From: Amphiduros pacificus
Taxonomy: Eukaryota; Annelida; Polychaeta; Phyllodocida; Hesionidae
DNA length: 64,000 bases
Assembly (NCBI GenBank): GCA_949316495.1
Contig: OX439003.1
Location: forward strand, 23,312,295 to 23,376,294
Direction of reading: 5' to 3'
The translations under genes were made by a program, and so were the position numbers. The notes under the pieces were generated by a model, which was given only the letters and a program-made list of their open reading frames with translations, did no database searches and was not told the origin of the DNA. Shown piece after piece: positions 25,613 through 40,957 of this stretch (positions are counted from its first letter, which is position 1; each line of letters begins with the position of its first letter).

Positions 25613-27138
25613 TTTTAAAGTTCATGTTTGGTCATGACATTCTTGGGGTGGTTGATGGCTATTCATTTTTGGGCTCTACTTTAAACTATAACAATATGTT
25701 TAGCAAAGTCAATAATAAGCAAACAAATCAAGCTGAAGGAACTTTGTTATTACTGAAATTCAGCTATTTGATTAAACGAATATTGTAAAACGTCTTGATG
25801 TAGACAGCCAACTTGTCCTTATATTGTAATATTAGTTATTACTTATGTTTATTCAAAATAAGTCAAGAAAGCAAATATCAAATATAAATTCATTTATTTT
25901 GTGTAAAATTTATAAAAGCACACCTTGTGGATAAATTACATTTGCACCTAACATCTGAAAAGTAGGTTATTTTCTCATTGGAAAGTATTTATGGAAACAA
26001 GGTGTTCTAGTTTATTAATTTCGCCCACGTGACGAAACGTTCATATAGAAACTAATAACTGTCCAAGATATGGGATTGGACAAGGAATGTCCAGTTCCTC
26101 TGTTAACGAGTTGTCAATTTGGTCAATGGTGCCCTCTGGTGGATTTTCTTTGCAAAGACTAGACACCTTTGCAAAGAAACTTAAACATGGAAGCTACAAA
26201 GCTGACGATTTCAAGATTCAATCATGGATTTTAAAATTGATATTTTCGTCTCATGCTCCATTTATTGCGGTTTATTATGGCATAAATATATATTTATCTC
26301 CAACTAAAACATTGTGCAAGGTAAATCTGAAATTTTTGCCTTTAATGATGAATGATCATTAATCATTCGTTGGGAGTGGAGGAATATGGAAAAAAAATGG
26401 GCGAGACTATTTGGTGGGGAAAATGAAGAATGCCTGCAATGAGGAAAAACAAAATTTAGAAGAAAAAAAACCAAGCAAACAAAAAATAGAAATAAAAAAA
26501 AACAAAAAATAAATAGTCAATTTAACATATACGATTTATATAATTTAAACGAATCATTTTCGCATGTTATATCTGAATTGAATTAGTACAAGTTAAAGCA
26601 TATAATATTATATACTCAAGCTACAGTGTAATCTTCATACTGATGTGTTTATAATATATAGTTATAACTATTTATAATAGTAATATAAACTAGGGGGAAA
26701 ACAAAAAAATAGAAAAAATAGAGATATGATTTGAGAATGGCCTCGCATGGAAAAAATATTCGGCTATTTCATTTTCCTCCACCCCCTGAATGAATAAGGG
26801 TCCATTTCTTAAGAAATTCTTAACCATTTTTCGACCAACAGCAAAAGTTTTTACCGCTTGGCCCCGCTGTCAAAAATTATTTTGACCCTGTCAAAATGAT
26901 CTTCTGTACCAAAGACTTTCTATGTTTAGTATTTTCTCTTGCAAAATATCAAATATTAATGATTCCATTACAATGTGTTGTTATAAATAGCTTGTCAATA
27001 TCCACCTACCACATAATAATCCCTGTAAATGAAACAATATAAACCAACTCTTACAATATATTTATGTACCGGTAGTTCTTATAACATTTCTTCATTTCAT
27101 AGCCACTCTGTATTGCAAAGGTCCCCACTTGCCTCTGC

Positions 27139-27436
27139 AGTCATTGCTATAAGCACCGGCTCCTCTGTGGTGATCCATAGGACGTGGGTTCGATACCCGG
27201 CCATGCCGAGATTGAACTCATGACTCAATTTCCCATATGAGCTGAGGCCCGTGCCTAAAGGGTTAACCCGTTGTCCTTGAAGATCTGCGACCGGGTGGAT
27301 TGTGATGTCAAGGACCTGCGACATGACAATTCAGTGATGCAACACTATATCTGTTCCAAGTAGGTCTCATCGCGAAATGACTGACACAATGCTGAAAATG
27401 ATGTAAAACCAGAAACAAACAAACTGTAGTCATTGC
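27139..27436 (+). mobile_element. 5'-truncated tRNA-derived SINE with 10-bp target-site duplication
   Basis: AGTCATTGCT flanks the insert on both sides (27139-27148 and 27427-27436). The insert 27149-27426 keeps the B-box part of the tRNA-like head (GTGGGTTCGATACCC), a body with GGGTTAACCCGTTGTCCTTG, and a 3' end GATGTAAAACC followed by AAACAAACAAAC. The A-box part, present in the copy at 58 kb, is missing. The structure is that of target-primed insertion with 5' truncation; I infer use of LINE enzymes. Confidence 0.85.
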
Positions 27437-27736
27437 TCTGCTTTGACGTTTGAAATCTGGACCACCAACATGTCATACAATCAGGATTGACCGATCTCGG
27501 GTCATGACCTATGATCAGTTGGTTGACTGAGACGCTAACGAATAATAAGCTGTATGAATATCCATTTATTTTGTCACCAATAAGCTCCCAGTCAGATTTT
27601 TATGAATAATCATGACCTGCCGTCGATGCTGTGCGCACCTTTTTTTCTTTGGTGGTCGGTCACATGGATGTCAGTAAAGGTGTGATGTCTTCTTAGTCGT
27701 CCATTTGGCCAACCAAGAATAAGTTATTAGGCTGAA

Positions 27737-31341
<3,605 letters not shown>

Positions 31342-33423
31342 TGTTCATTAGAACAGGAACATCCAGCTTACTCTTCCCTCAGCATCCTCCAAGTATGCAT
31401 GGCTGAATTTCCTCATTGTTCATAGATGTGATAATGGTATTACTTGATGGACATTGACATTGTCTTCATAACTTTATGTTTTACAAAGCTCGATATAGCT
31501 GTAGAACTGTGTTCAATTGCTAATAAAATATATTTGAACCAATGCTTTACAAAACGACACGGAACATTGTACCAGACAGGACATGTCCTTACTTGCTGTT
31601 CATAATGAATCATTCATTGAGGGCTTTTAAGTTGTATATTGAAATGATATATTCATAATGTGCAATGAACCCTATCCCGGAAATCTCATGGATTAAATGT
31701 AAATCGGCATTAACCTGATTTTGATTAGAAATATGGAAGCAACTGAATTAGCAGGTTGTTACCAGACCGTCAAAAACCAAACATTGAGACCATTTTATTT
31801 TGTCCTCTTTATTATCATCCAAAACAATATGTTCAAGCATGTATAATTGTAATTTCAAAGATCAAAGGCAAAATCAACAATAGGCAGGAAATAGATATGT
31901 TAATTAATATCACATGAGAATATAATATAAATGTTACAATCACAATTCTAGAATGTCAATACAATCATGTGGATACGTGCCACACACTGTTCTAAAATAA
32001 CACAATTTAATATACAGGCCAAATGCAATATGCAAATTATGTTTTCATTAAGTGATTACGTGTTAAGTTTTGATAATAATAAATTTGGCCTCAGGAGTTC
32101 ATTTCAGCTCAACCTGAAGTTTCAACAAAAGTCTATTCTTCAGATTCCATGCATAGTCAAATGTATATGGAAAATCAGCGAGATGAGTACCTGGAATATG
32201 TTATTGAAGAATGTTGTTTATAGGTAAAAAGCGAACAGACAAAAATCTGAGACTCAACAATATAACTTCTATCTATTATTGTTCTCAGTTATTATCAAAT
32301 CAAACCAGTTGACCATTCGACTGCCTTTATATTGGATACACTTTAATAATTAAACTCGCATCATAAACATATTAATACAACTAATTCGAACACGCAAATA
32401 TGAATATACTGAATATACTTGTTGTATTACATCAATTTCTATATAAACTAATAGTACATTTCACTATCATAAACAACCTTTTCGAATCTGACCTTTTCAG
32501 ATATGTAATCCATATATTCTATGGCTAACATATCACTTGTTATTTCTTTTACTTCAAAATCAAATTCTTTTAACCCAGATGAATCCAGTTAACCTTAATA
32601 TAGGTTCAACTGGCAGGAAAAGGAATTTTGAACTTACACCTCTGTAAGCATCGTGAAAGAAATATCTCAAGAGATCTCTAGGGATATATCATAGGTTATT
32701 AAAATATTTCTGAAGAGATTTCTAAAAGGATTTCTGAAGAAATTCCTAAAGATATATCTTTAGAGATGTCTAAAGAGATCTTCATTCCTGGTGCGAAACA
32801 TATATTAAACATATATCACTATATTATTACATTATACGTATTATTATTATTTTATACATATAGCAATAGCAGTCGTTGCTTATCTTCAGCAAGATCTACA
32901 GCAAAATCTGTAACTTTGCTGTCAGCTATTAAGGTTACAGCAAATCTACTGTACCAACTATTTACAATGTAGGTTGATTTGACATGACGTGTTAGGTCTG
33001 TAAGGGAATTTTAGGCATATTTCGAGCAACTTAGGACCGCCATATTTTTAGTGTTTTCACAGTTCAGCTATCAGTTCAGCTTCATAAATGGACGATAGAT
33101 GCTAATACACTTGCTGTATTGCCCATTCAGGTTTATTAACTCCATGCCCCAGACTCCCCTGTCAAGGTTTGAGACTCAATGATAAACGCTTGTCCAACCT
33201 CTTTTTAAAAAACAGTTTTATAATAGCAATAGAGTTGCCAATTCTTTTTTTTTCTGGAGCCATCCTATTTTCTGTTTTCCAATAGATTGTATGTTGTTTG
33301 TTTTTGTTGTTTGTTTTTGTTGTATTTTTTTTTACAGAATTTTATAACTACGCTTATGTTAATAAATATCAAACTTCGCAAGCTTATCCGTCATGGAATT
33401 TACCAGAGAATGATAGTTTGATT
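31342..33423. other. Intergenic, no recognised gene
   Basis: Upstream flank of the RING-H2 gene and 3' flank of the RING gene. Apart from the 12-bp array at 32663 nothing stands out. Confidence 0.5.
32663..32783. repeat. Degenerate 12-bp array
   Basis: About nine imperfect copies of a 12-bp unit of the form TCTGAAGAGATT / TCTAAAAGGATT. It would be in frame if translated, but no exon context is seen. Confidence 0.6.
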
Positions 33424-34068
33424 TTAATTTGGGTAAGATAACAAAGCCAACCATGTATCACATACAGGGAAACCGCGTTCTGTTCGGTTCCTGCCAAAAC
33501 CAAACTCCTCCATTACATCCATTGGACCTAGTGGATTGCCTTCAAGGGGAGATAAACCAAACATGCGCCTACCACGGCGGGGAATGTCGTACTGGACAAC
33601 AGATGTCGCACCTTGGTAGCCTGGGCCAAAGCTGTTTTCTTCGTCTTGATTCGCCTGATATGAAGTAAACCTGTGCCATTTCTCTTCTTCATTTCTCAGA
33701 TCGTTCTTGTATCCAGGCACGGATCTGTATTGGACCTTTTTCTGTTTTTTAACTTCTACTGGGTTGTTTTTCCTTTGTGCATCGATATTCAGTTGAAGAT
33801 ATTTGTCCTTGGGGAGAGTGAATTTGATCTCACACAATTCACACCACACTTGATAGTATTTTTTCCTGGTGAGGATCTTTGTGATCACCTTTGGCTTGCA
33901 GGATGACTTGAAGCATACCTCGCAGTACTCATGGGCGCAGGGCAGAGTTTTGCTGGAATAACAGTCATGAGAGCAGAGCGCGCAACTTATCAATGTCTCT
34001 TCAATAGTCACACTTTCCTTGCCATAAACTCTCTGTCCTGATGTTGGTTTAGTTTTATTAAATTCCAT
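33424..34068 (-). CDS. C3HC4 RING finger protein, single exon
   Basis: 214 residues. Seen: a RING with C29, C32, C44, H46, C49, C52, C76 and C79 (CALC, CAHEYCEVC, CELC), with a long 23-residue loop before the last pair. A basic stretch follows at about 100-125 and a Gly/Arg-rich region at about 150-195 (RRGRRMFGLSPLEGNP). No B-box, coiled coil or membrane segment is seen. An in-frame TAA three codons upstream supports the start. RING proteins usually act as E3 ubiquitin ligases; the substrate cannot be guessed. The last dozen residues look unlike the rest, so a missed splice near the 3' end is possible. I do not recognise a specific orthologue. Confidence 0.7.
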   Translation of the reverse strand: MEFNKTKPTSGQRVYGKESVTIEETLISCALCSHDCYSSKTLPCAHEYCEVCFKSSCKPKVITKILTRKKYYQVWCELCEIKFTLPKDKYLQLNIDAQRKNNPVEVKKQKKVQYRSVPGYKNDLRNEEEKWHRFTSYQANQDEENSFGPGYQGATSVVQYDIPRRGRRMFGLSPLEGNPLGPMDVMEEFGFGRNRTERGFPVCDTWLALLSYPN

Positions 34069-35672
34069 GTTTCTTTATTTTATATATTCTGGAATAAAGA
34101 TAATCTTGATCACACGAGTGTCAATTGTTTTTCTCTATTAAAATTATTGTCTGATGAACACAGGATAAACCTTTAAAATAAAGCTCACAGTTCAATACAT
34201 AAACTTATTATATATAAGAGCATCCTTAGTATCTATTTCGCCAAAATACTTGACATATAGTTCAAGTAATTATTACAAAAAGCCCCTACCGCATTACACA
34301 TTTAGATGTTGTCTTCTTCATCCAAGTATGGCAATGTCGGGATCTGCGGGGCCGTCAGAGTAGATAACCATTTCGCATGGAATATATTTTTTGGTAATTT
34401 TCCATACTGGCACAAGATCGACTTGCCCCAATAATCACTAAATTGTATTGCATGTCAATAATATAACTTCCTTATCAACTCCTCAGAAACTTGGTGTAGT
34501 TTTCCGGAATATTTGGTGATATGCATATCACCATGTAATGTTCCAGTACATAAACCGAAATCAAGATGAGCCCCCCCCCCCCAAACTATTACTAGTAAGT
34601 GGCTGAATAGTTTATGATGTGTCTCCTTATTTTTTTCATCCATTCAACATTTAAAAGTAAAAAATATCTAACAATAAGTCATGTTAAATAGTCAATACCA
34701 TTTGGTTTTGTAATTATCATGTTCCAATCATTTATCTATAGTTATCAAGTTTTCCTAAGCGGTGGCCTTACTGTAGCTGATGAAAGCGGACAGGAATATT
34801 TGGGCGTTTGGAATCAGGCCTGCGCAATTCAAATGCTTTTTTTCGTATCTCCTTCTAAAGCCACGCGTTTGGGACCCGGAACAGTACGGGTAAGGCCGCT
34901 TTGATATGCAATTTTTTTTTCTACATGTTAAACCTTTTGTGTGGAGGAGATGTGAATGGCCAGTTCACACTCTTCGTTGTACATGCTGTGGGTCAGGAAT
35001 GTAAATGCTTTGTTTGTATCTTGTGCTGAATGGGTACTGAATGGGTTCGTTTCCGTCTGCAGGGTGGTAACAAAGAGCAAAAGGAACGAATAAGAAATAA
35101 ATAAGAAACAATCTTTTGGACATTCAGTGTTCAAGGGCAAAACAGGTCCAACAGAGAAGGCACATCACTCTGCAACCTCCTGGCCAACATTAGGCCAACT
35201 TTCACTGGCCAACGGTTTGAAATAAATTATGCCCAAGTAAAAATATGTTGCCTGAAGGTCAACAAACACCCAAGTAACTATTTATAACATCATAAAAGTC
35301 TTGTTACAAAATTGTGACTATCATCACAAAGTGCTATATAATAAAACAATCCAAGACATTAGATATAAATATCAATATTAAAATGGCAGATCAAAATGTA
35401 TTCTCGGCTTTTAAATGACAAAAAACCTGCATAATATAGAATGTCACAAAAATGACATTTTCTTTGTTGCTGGGATGTTGGTTCCTGATTGGACAAAGTC
35501 TGAAAGATTGAGTGAAATATCCTGAGATCCTGACAATAACTGTGCATCTGGTCCCACCTGGAAAGGTAGCTGAAGTGAATGGTTGTGATGAGGACTGCTG
35601 TGACTACTGAGACTACCATGTTGAGGTGGAAGGCTGTAATCTGCAAAACATGCCTGTGTAGCAGACCCCCAG
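34069..35672. other. Intergenic, no recognised gene
   Basis: Contains a C13 run near 34568. An open stretch at 34740-34890 ends near a GT donor-like site, but nothing else supports an exon. Confidence 0.5.
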
Positions 35673-36324
35673 TCAGAACCTCAAATGGGAGGACTGTTCC
35701 AAGCCCCAGGTGAGGGCTGGTATGGAAGAAGGAGGACCTGAGGATTGTTGCTCGAAGATTGCTGATGGTGTCAAGCTTGGTCTCGGTGGGTAATGTGACT
35801 GGAAATGCTGCTGGGTATACTGATGCTGAGGATAAAAAGGTGACACAGGCTGGTAGAGGTACTGTTGGTGCATAAATTGATGTTGAGGTGGCTGTTGGGC
35901 TGTTGTGAAGTAGAGTGCAGCCAAGTTCAGCCATAGATCGCTTTCTTCTGGATCTGGCCCACCTGGCCCAGATGTCCCAAAATAGTTTGGAATTCTTCAA
36001 GCTCAGCGTGTGTTGCAGCCCTGATAATACGTGTGCAGTATGACATGAAAGTACCCCTCGCTGACGTGTCTGGCTTGATGGTGGACACAGCTGCAGCAGC
36101 ATCAGCAGTAGCAGCAGTCTTCTTCATATCTTCAGGGCTCTTCCTCATAGTTTTCTGCAGAACTAATGTAGCTTTATCCTCGGCAACAGCACCCCTCTTC
36201 TGCTCTCTGCTGCTATGTTTTGATGCATCTGTGTTTTAATCATCATTATCGACAGTAATGAAGGAAACCTTGTTCTCTCTGCCTTGGCCAAATGCCCACC
36301 AGACCTTGCCAAAGCTTCTTGGAC
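35673..36324 (-). pseudogene. Broken BESS-like exon with Gln/Pro/Tyr-rich tail
   Basis: A good acceptor (TACTTGCAG) precedes 36324. Coding-like sequence follows: a charged part, then ARGTFMSYCTRIIRAATHAE and LEEFQTILGHLGQ, which resembles the BESS motif of MADF-BESS proteins. A separate frame segment rich in Q, P, H and Y follows (HQQYLYQPVSPFYPQHQY). In-frame stops, one near 36238 (TAA) and one at about 35925, interrupt the path. It is most easily read as a decayed copy of a MADF/BESS-type DNA-binding gene; an intact gene with unseen small introns is less likely. Confidence 0.4.
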
Positions 36325-36541
36325 CTGCAAGTACACAATAAAAGTAAAAACCTAGGTATATAGAACAAAAGTAAAGACTCTCTACAGATTTACAGGCTTA
36401 TTAAGTAGCTAATAAAATATTGACATCATTATAAATAGAAAGGTTAACCAAAATTATGAAACATAAATATTTACATTTACATGTTGTTGACAAGCATAAC
36501 AATATTGAAAATCATAATAAAAAAATCAGTTGTACTTACAC

Positions 36542-37374
36542 TGGTAATGAGGACCGACTGATGAGCGATCAGATGCTTTTTAACCTCCAGTTTGTTCCAC
36601 ACTCAGGCCTATAGCATCATCCTCATGAGCCTGCTCCCCCATACAATGGGACTCCCTTGGCTCCTTTGCCTTCTTGGACCTTTTCTTGGCTGGAGGCTCC
36701 TTTGCCTTGTCACCCTTCTTGGACATTTTCTTGGCTGGAGGCTTCTTTGCCTTGTCATCCTTCTTGGACCTTTTCTTGGCTGGAGGCTCCTTTGCCTTGT
36801 CATCCTTCTTGGACCTTTTCTTGGCTGGAGGCTTCTTTGCCTTGTCGCCCTTCTTGGACCTTTTCTTGGCTGGAGGCTCCTTTGCCTTGTCATCCTTCTT
36901 GGACCTTTTCTTGGCTGGAGGCTCCTTTGCCTTGTCATCCTTCTTGGACCTTTTCTTGGCTGGAGGCTCCTTTGCCTTGTCATCCTTCTTGGACATTTTC
37001 TTGGCTGGAGGCTTCTTTGCCTTGTCACCCTTCTTGGACCTTTTCTTGGCTGGAGGCTCCTTTGCCTTGTCACCCTTCTTGGACCTTTTCTTGGCTGGAG
37101 GCTTCTTTGCCTTGTCACCCTTCTTGGACCTTTTCTTGGCTGGAGGCTTCTTTGCCTTGTCATCCTTCTTGGACCTTTTCTTGGCTTTTTCTTGGCGCTT
37201 TGGAAAAAGAAGGCCTGTTAGTGTCTGTATCCCCACCTGAGTGGGCATCTTCAATACCAGAGCTTGCCATTTGACTATGATTTGACTCAGCCTCACTGTG
37301 CCTTGACCCCACTCTAGTGTCACTTTGTTTTGACCCCGACTCAGGCTCACTTGCCTTGGGCCTAACATCACTTT
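36542..37374 (-). pseudogene. Lysine-rich repeat exon, probably broken
   Basis: An acceptor (TTTGCAG) precedes 37374 and a GTAAGT donor follows 36542, so this looks like one exon. From the acceptor a Ser/Glu-rich stretch is open (SDVRPKASEPESGSKQSD and on to SSGIEDAHSGGDTDTNRPSF) but ends in a stop at the edge of the lysine repeats. The repeats are open in another frame as AKKRSKKGDKAKKPP units, whose frame also meets a stop before the donor. No single frame crosses the exon. It may belong with the BESS-like exon downstream on the same strand. Either a recent pseudogene or slippage has disrupted it. Confidence 0.4.
36661..37190 (-). repeat. 45-bp coding-type minisatellite
   Basis: About 12 copies of a 45-bp unit that reads AKKRSKKGDKAKKPP in one minus frame. 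GGC/GAT and CCT/GGA variants mark subtypes of unit (K or E before PP; KR or KM). Because the period is divisible by three and the unit is stop-poor, five of six frames stay open. Confidence 0.9.
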
Positions 37375-38896
37375 CTGCAAAGACAGAAATATGAAAACTT
37401 TGTTCACAAAAAAAGGTCAATTTACTTTATGTTATTCTGCCCAACCCATAACCTAAATCTTTTTTCAAATGTATTAAAAGTTTAATATCAACACAGCCAT
37501 TTCGAAAGTGATATATACTTCCTACATTCCAAATAACTGACCTTTCCAAATAACTGATGTTTTGGCATGGTATCGAGGTAAAATGGGAAACATAAGTACT
37601 TTTCATGTCTCCTGAGCAATGACTCCTACATACAAGACATCAATTTCAACAAAACCTCATTCTGTGTACATCATTCTGGCTCCACATGATTGACACCCAC
37701 TGTATCGCCGGCGGTGAGCGCGGCAGAGCACTGGATCCTCCATTTTGTCTCGGCAAATTTGCTGAGGGTTTTCAGAGGCGGAGGTTGGGTCTGATATGAA
37801 AATCCTCAAAATGGTCGATTTTGACTTTATTTCACCCTTTAGTGTTTTATATACCTGAATCATGCTTTATAAATATGGAGCCTTTCTTCAGAACATAAGT
37901 CGATTTCTCAACAAAAGAAAAAGTTGACAGTTTATTTGGTCATATGACCAGATATCAAGATAAATATGTGATATTGATACTGGATGTCATCGATTATCAA
38001 ATGTAAGGCCTTAAGCTTTATGGCTTGTAATACGCTTGTGCCATCTGGTGATTAAATGGTATAATTTATTCAGTCAATCAAACTGGGGCCAAATGCACTG
38101 ATACAAAAATGAAATAATTTTTAACCATTCGAAATCAAATTAAAGTTCGATAATGCACAGAATTAGGATTACATGACAACTATATCACATATCAAGCTCA
38201 CCATAAAAAACCTAAGGGGAAAACAATAAATAATATGCCAAAGAAATGAAATGCCTGGTTTCTAAATCGTTGGAACTCTGATTGTTGGCATCTATATCTT
38301 TTTATTTTTAATAATATCGATTCCAATGCAGCCAGTAATATTATCACTACACAAGACACAAAATGTCTAAATATTGGAGTGGAAACATTAAATAAAAGGG
38401 AGCCGAGAATACTATTTTGCATACAATTGATTTGTTTCCTATTAATCTTAACTCAACCCAAGCTTACCTGATGTGACATATCATACCAATAATAACGACC
38501 GCCACGCCATCTGGTGGATACATGTGGCATTAACATTAGGTAAGCATACAATCACACAAAATAAAAATATTAATAGTCCATGTATTGAGTGGTGTCACTT
38601 GTTGTGTGCTAGTCTTGTGGAGAAATCAATTTCTGTTGATTTTCCCTAATGTATAGCTTATAAGCTTCAGAACACCAGAGACCTACATTAGCTGCATCAG
38701 CATCATTCCAGTTATTAATATTAGCTTGGGATGCTGAACCACTTATGTAGCATGAGTGGTCCTTTGACCTTTGTGGACCAATGTCTCAACCTTCTTGTCC
38801 AAATCTACAATAATAAAAAATGAATGGTGAACAAAAATGTTAAGTGAGCTTACATTGAATGTGTGCCATTGCACTGCCTGCGTGGCTAAAGGAGAT
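37375..38896. other. No recognised gene
   Basis: AT-rich, with CTCF-like motifs at 38041 and 38505. No exon was supported. Confidence 0.5.
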
Positions 38897-39262
38897 GCCT
38901 GCGTTACAGACTCTGAGAGCCAGAGTGACTCGTTTGAGAGTTCTACCATCTAGTGGGTAACATTTAATGATTATTGAACGAACGAATACATTATTTATTA
39001 CAATAATACATAGTACATTGATAACTACAGTAAGAAATAATAATGTTCAAAATTTAATATGGATGTTTAATAAGTGCTGCCTGCGTTACAGACTCTGAGA
39101 GCCAGGGTGACTCGTTTGAGAGTTCTACCATCTAGTGGGTAATATTTAATGATTATTGAACGAAAGAATACATTATTTATAACAATAATACACAGTACGT
39201 TGATAACTACAGAAAGAAATAATAATGTTCAAAATTTAATATGGATGTTTAATAAGTGCTGC
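38897..39262. repeat. Tandem duplication of about 182 bp
   Basis: Two nearly identical copies starting with GCCTGCGTTACAGACTCTGA at 38897 and 39079. Each contains a CCATCTAGTGGG motif. Few differences suggest a recent event. Confidence 0.9.
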
Positions 39263-39290
39263 CCTGTAGGAGGGATCAGTTAGTCAATAA

Positions 39291-39790
39291 TCATATAATG
39301 CAATAACATATCCATAGGTGGCGTGCATAGTCCGTCACCACTGGGTGACTTAGGTATCTAAATCTTTGAATGTCAAGCCTGCTAAGGGCATGCACTGGGT
39401 TATTGTACAAGGTCCAAAGATGGAAGGCCCTGAAGTCAATGTGGTACACACTGGTATAATAGTACAGGGAACGTATAAGGATCATCATTCCTGGGTCCTT
39501 GGACTTTTTATCATTAATGCAATAGCAAACCGCCATCTTATCAATGTTCATCACCACTTTTGTATATGCAAGCCTCGGACCAAATGTGGCTAATGTCACC
39601 ACTACTGTCATCAGTACATGCCAGGCTATTGATTTCTCCCTTATCCATTCATGTTTGGTGTAAATGGTAGCACGATCCATGATTGGTTTGACTGTATGCA
39701 ACGTTTCCACCATGATAAGTCAGCTCTAGCTTCATGGGATAACCTGATGTTGTGGTGGAGAGCCTACATGTCCTCTCCCTGGTGGTCATG
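39291..39790 (-). mobile_element. Fossil fragment of a DIRS-like retrotransposon (RNase H region)
   Basis: Translated pieces on the minus strand resemble the region after reverse transcriptase in DIRS-type tyrosine-recombinase elements: a SKDP segment, a central AFHLW-like part and an ALSRLDIQRFRYLS-like end. Only about 500 bp remains. It is broken, lacks the reverse transcriptase core and recombinase, and shows no terminal repeats, so it is old. Confidence 0.6.
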
Positions 39791-40957
39791 ACGAGGGTAG
39801 GACACGAATCTATATATAATCAGTGTATGACTTTGTCTATGGTATGACGTACGATACTTCCAACAGGCCAGGACACATGGAACTACACAGTCCAGAGACT
39901 AACGATGACACATGACACACAGGACTAACACATGACACACAGGACTAACACATGACACACAGGACTAACACATCTGCACGGGATGAGGCGTGATTCTGCT
40001 GCTTAAGGCATATTTGTTAATTGCCAATGGAAAGGTCTCCAAAGGATTAGGTTGTGTGTCCTCTCTTTGAAAACAGGAAGTTAGAATATTAACACAAGGG
40101 ATAGTCATGTGATTTTACATTCAAATGTTGACAGTTGGCCACTGGTTAGAACAGTGCAAGAATTGTATTATTATGGAGTAAATGCCTATTTATTCATGAC
40201 ACTATTCCACAAATATGGTGTGTACATATCTTTCATTCAATATGATGTCACTTTGTCCAAATTTTCAATATTGTCATATGATTTGAATTCATGAAATAAA
40301 ATTAAATATTCCTTGCATAGTAGGAGCTAGAATGACAACAAAATTATAGAAGTTTTCCATTTTTCAATTTCAGATGCCTATTCTATACAACAGGGCATCC
40401 ATTCTACTATTACAGGTTTTTTTGTAATATGGTGTGTATGGTGTAGAAACCTCTCAAGTTATAAGTAACAAATGGAAGCACACAAACTTCTTCTTGATTA
40501 TTTATTCAGAAAATGTTAATGAATGGATTTACATGTTGACATCACCAGCTTCTTATGTTGGTCGTTGTATGATAGTTGTTGAAAGAGGCGCTCAGTATTA
40601 TTTGCTGGATTACAAATCATAACTTTTTGCACAAATGTAAATTTCTTCGATATTGATTTTATGAAAAGCATGGTTCCATTCACATGGTTTTATTTGCACT
40701 TTTTGTTAAACATCCTTGCATTTTTATGTCAAAATTACTCAATATTCTTAATAAGCATTGAAGATTTAGCAATTATAAAATTACAAAAACTGCATGTTCC
40801 TTTTAGTGAAACAATAAAGCTTTATTTTATAACATAACATAACTTTCATAACAACATTTAAAGGGAATTGATTCAGTTCTTACGTAATGACCATAAATCA
40901 TCTGAATAAGCAAACTTTGACAAGTGTTCAAATGGTAAGTGTTCAAATGGTAAGTGT
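39791..40957. other. No recognised gene; 3' flank of first CABIT-like gene
   Basis: A 20-bp unit (CACATGACACACAGGACTAA) is repeated three times at about 39907-39972. AATAAA on the minus strand near 40820, about 135 bp beyond the stop of the CABIT-like gene, is a candidate poly(A) signal. Three copies of AAGTGTTCAAATGGT sit just past that stop. Confidence 0.5.

Larger units (their letters stand above)
18644..27138. other. Long stretch without recognised genes
   Basis: Low-complexity AT-rich sequence with minor repeats: two copies of a TTTTTTTTATAATATTCACAC segment near 21140-21195, and two diverged copies of a roughly 50-bp segment at 22971 and 23069. A perfect X-box-like GTTGCTAGGCAAC lies at 21916-21928. 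CTCF-like motifs occur at 19861, 24466 and 26129. No exon could be supported. Confidence 0.5.

Noticed and set aside
34719-34904. Possible small exon ending near GTAAGG
   Set aside because: No partner exon, acceptor or domain; the frame is short and begins in AT-rich sequence.
36592-37240. Plus-strand open frames opposite the lysine repeats
   Set aside because: Open only because the 45-bp unit lacks stops; the minus strand has the splice signals.
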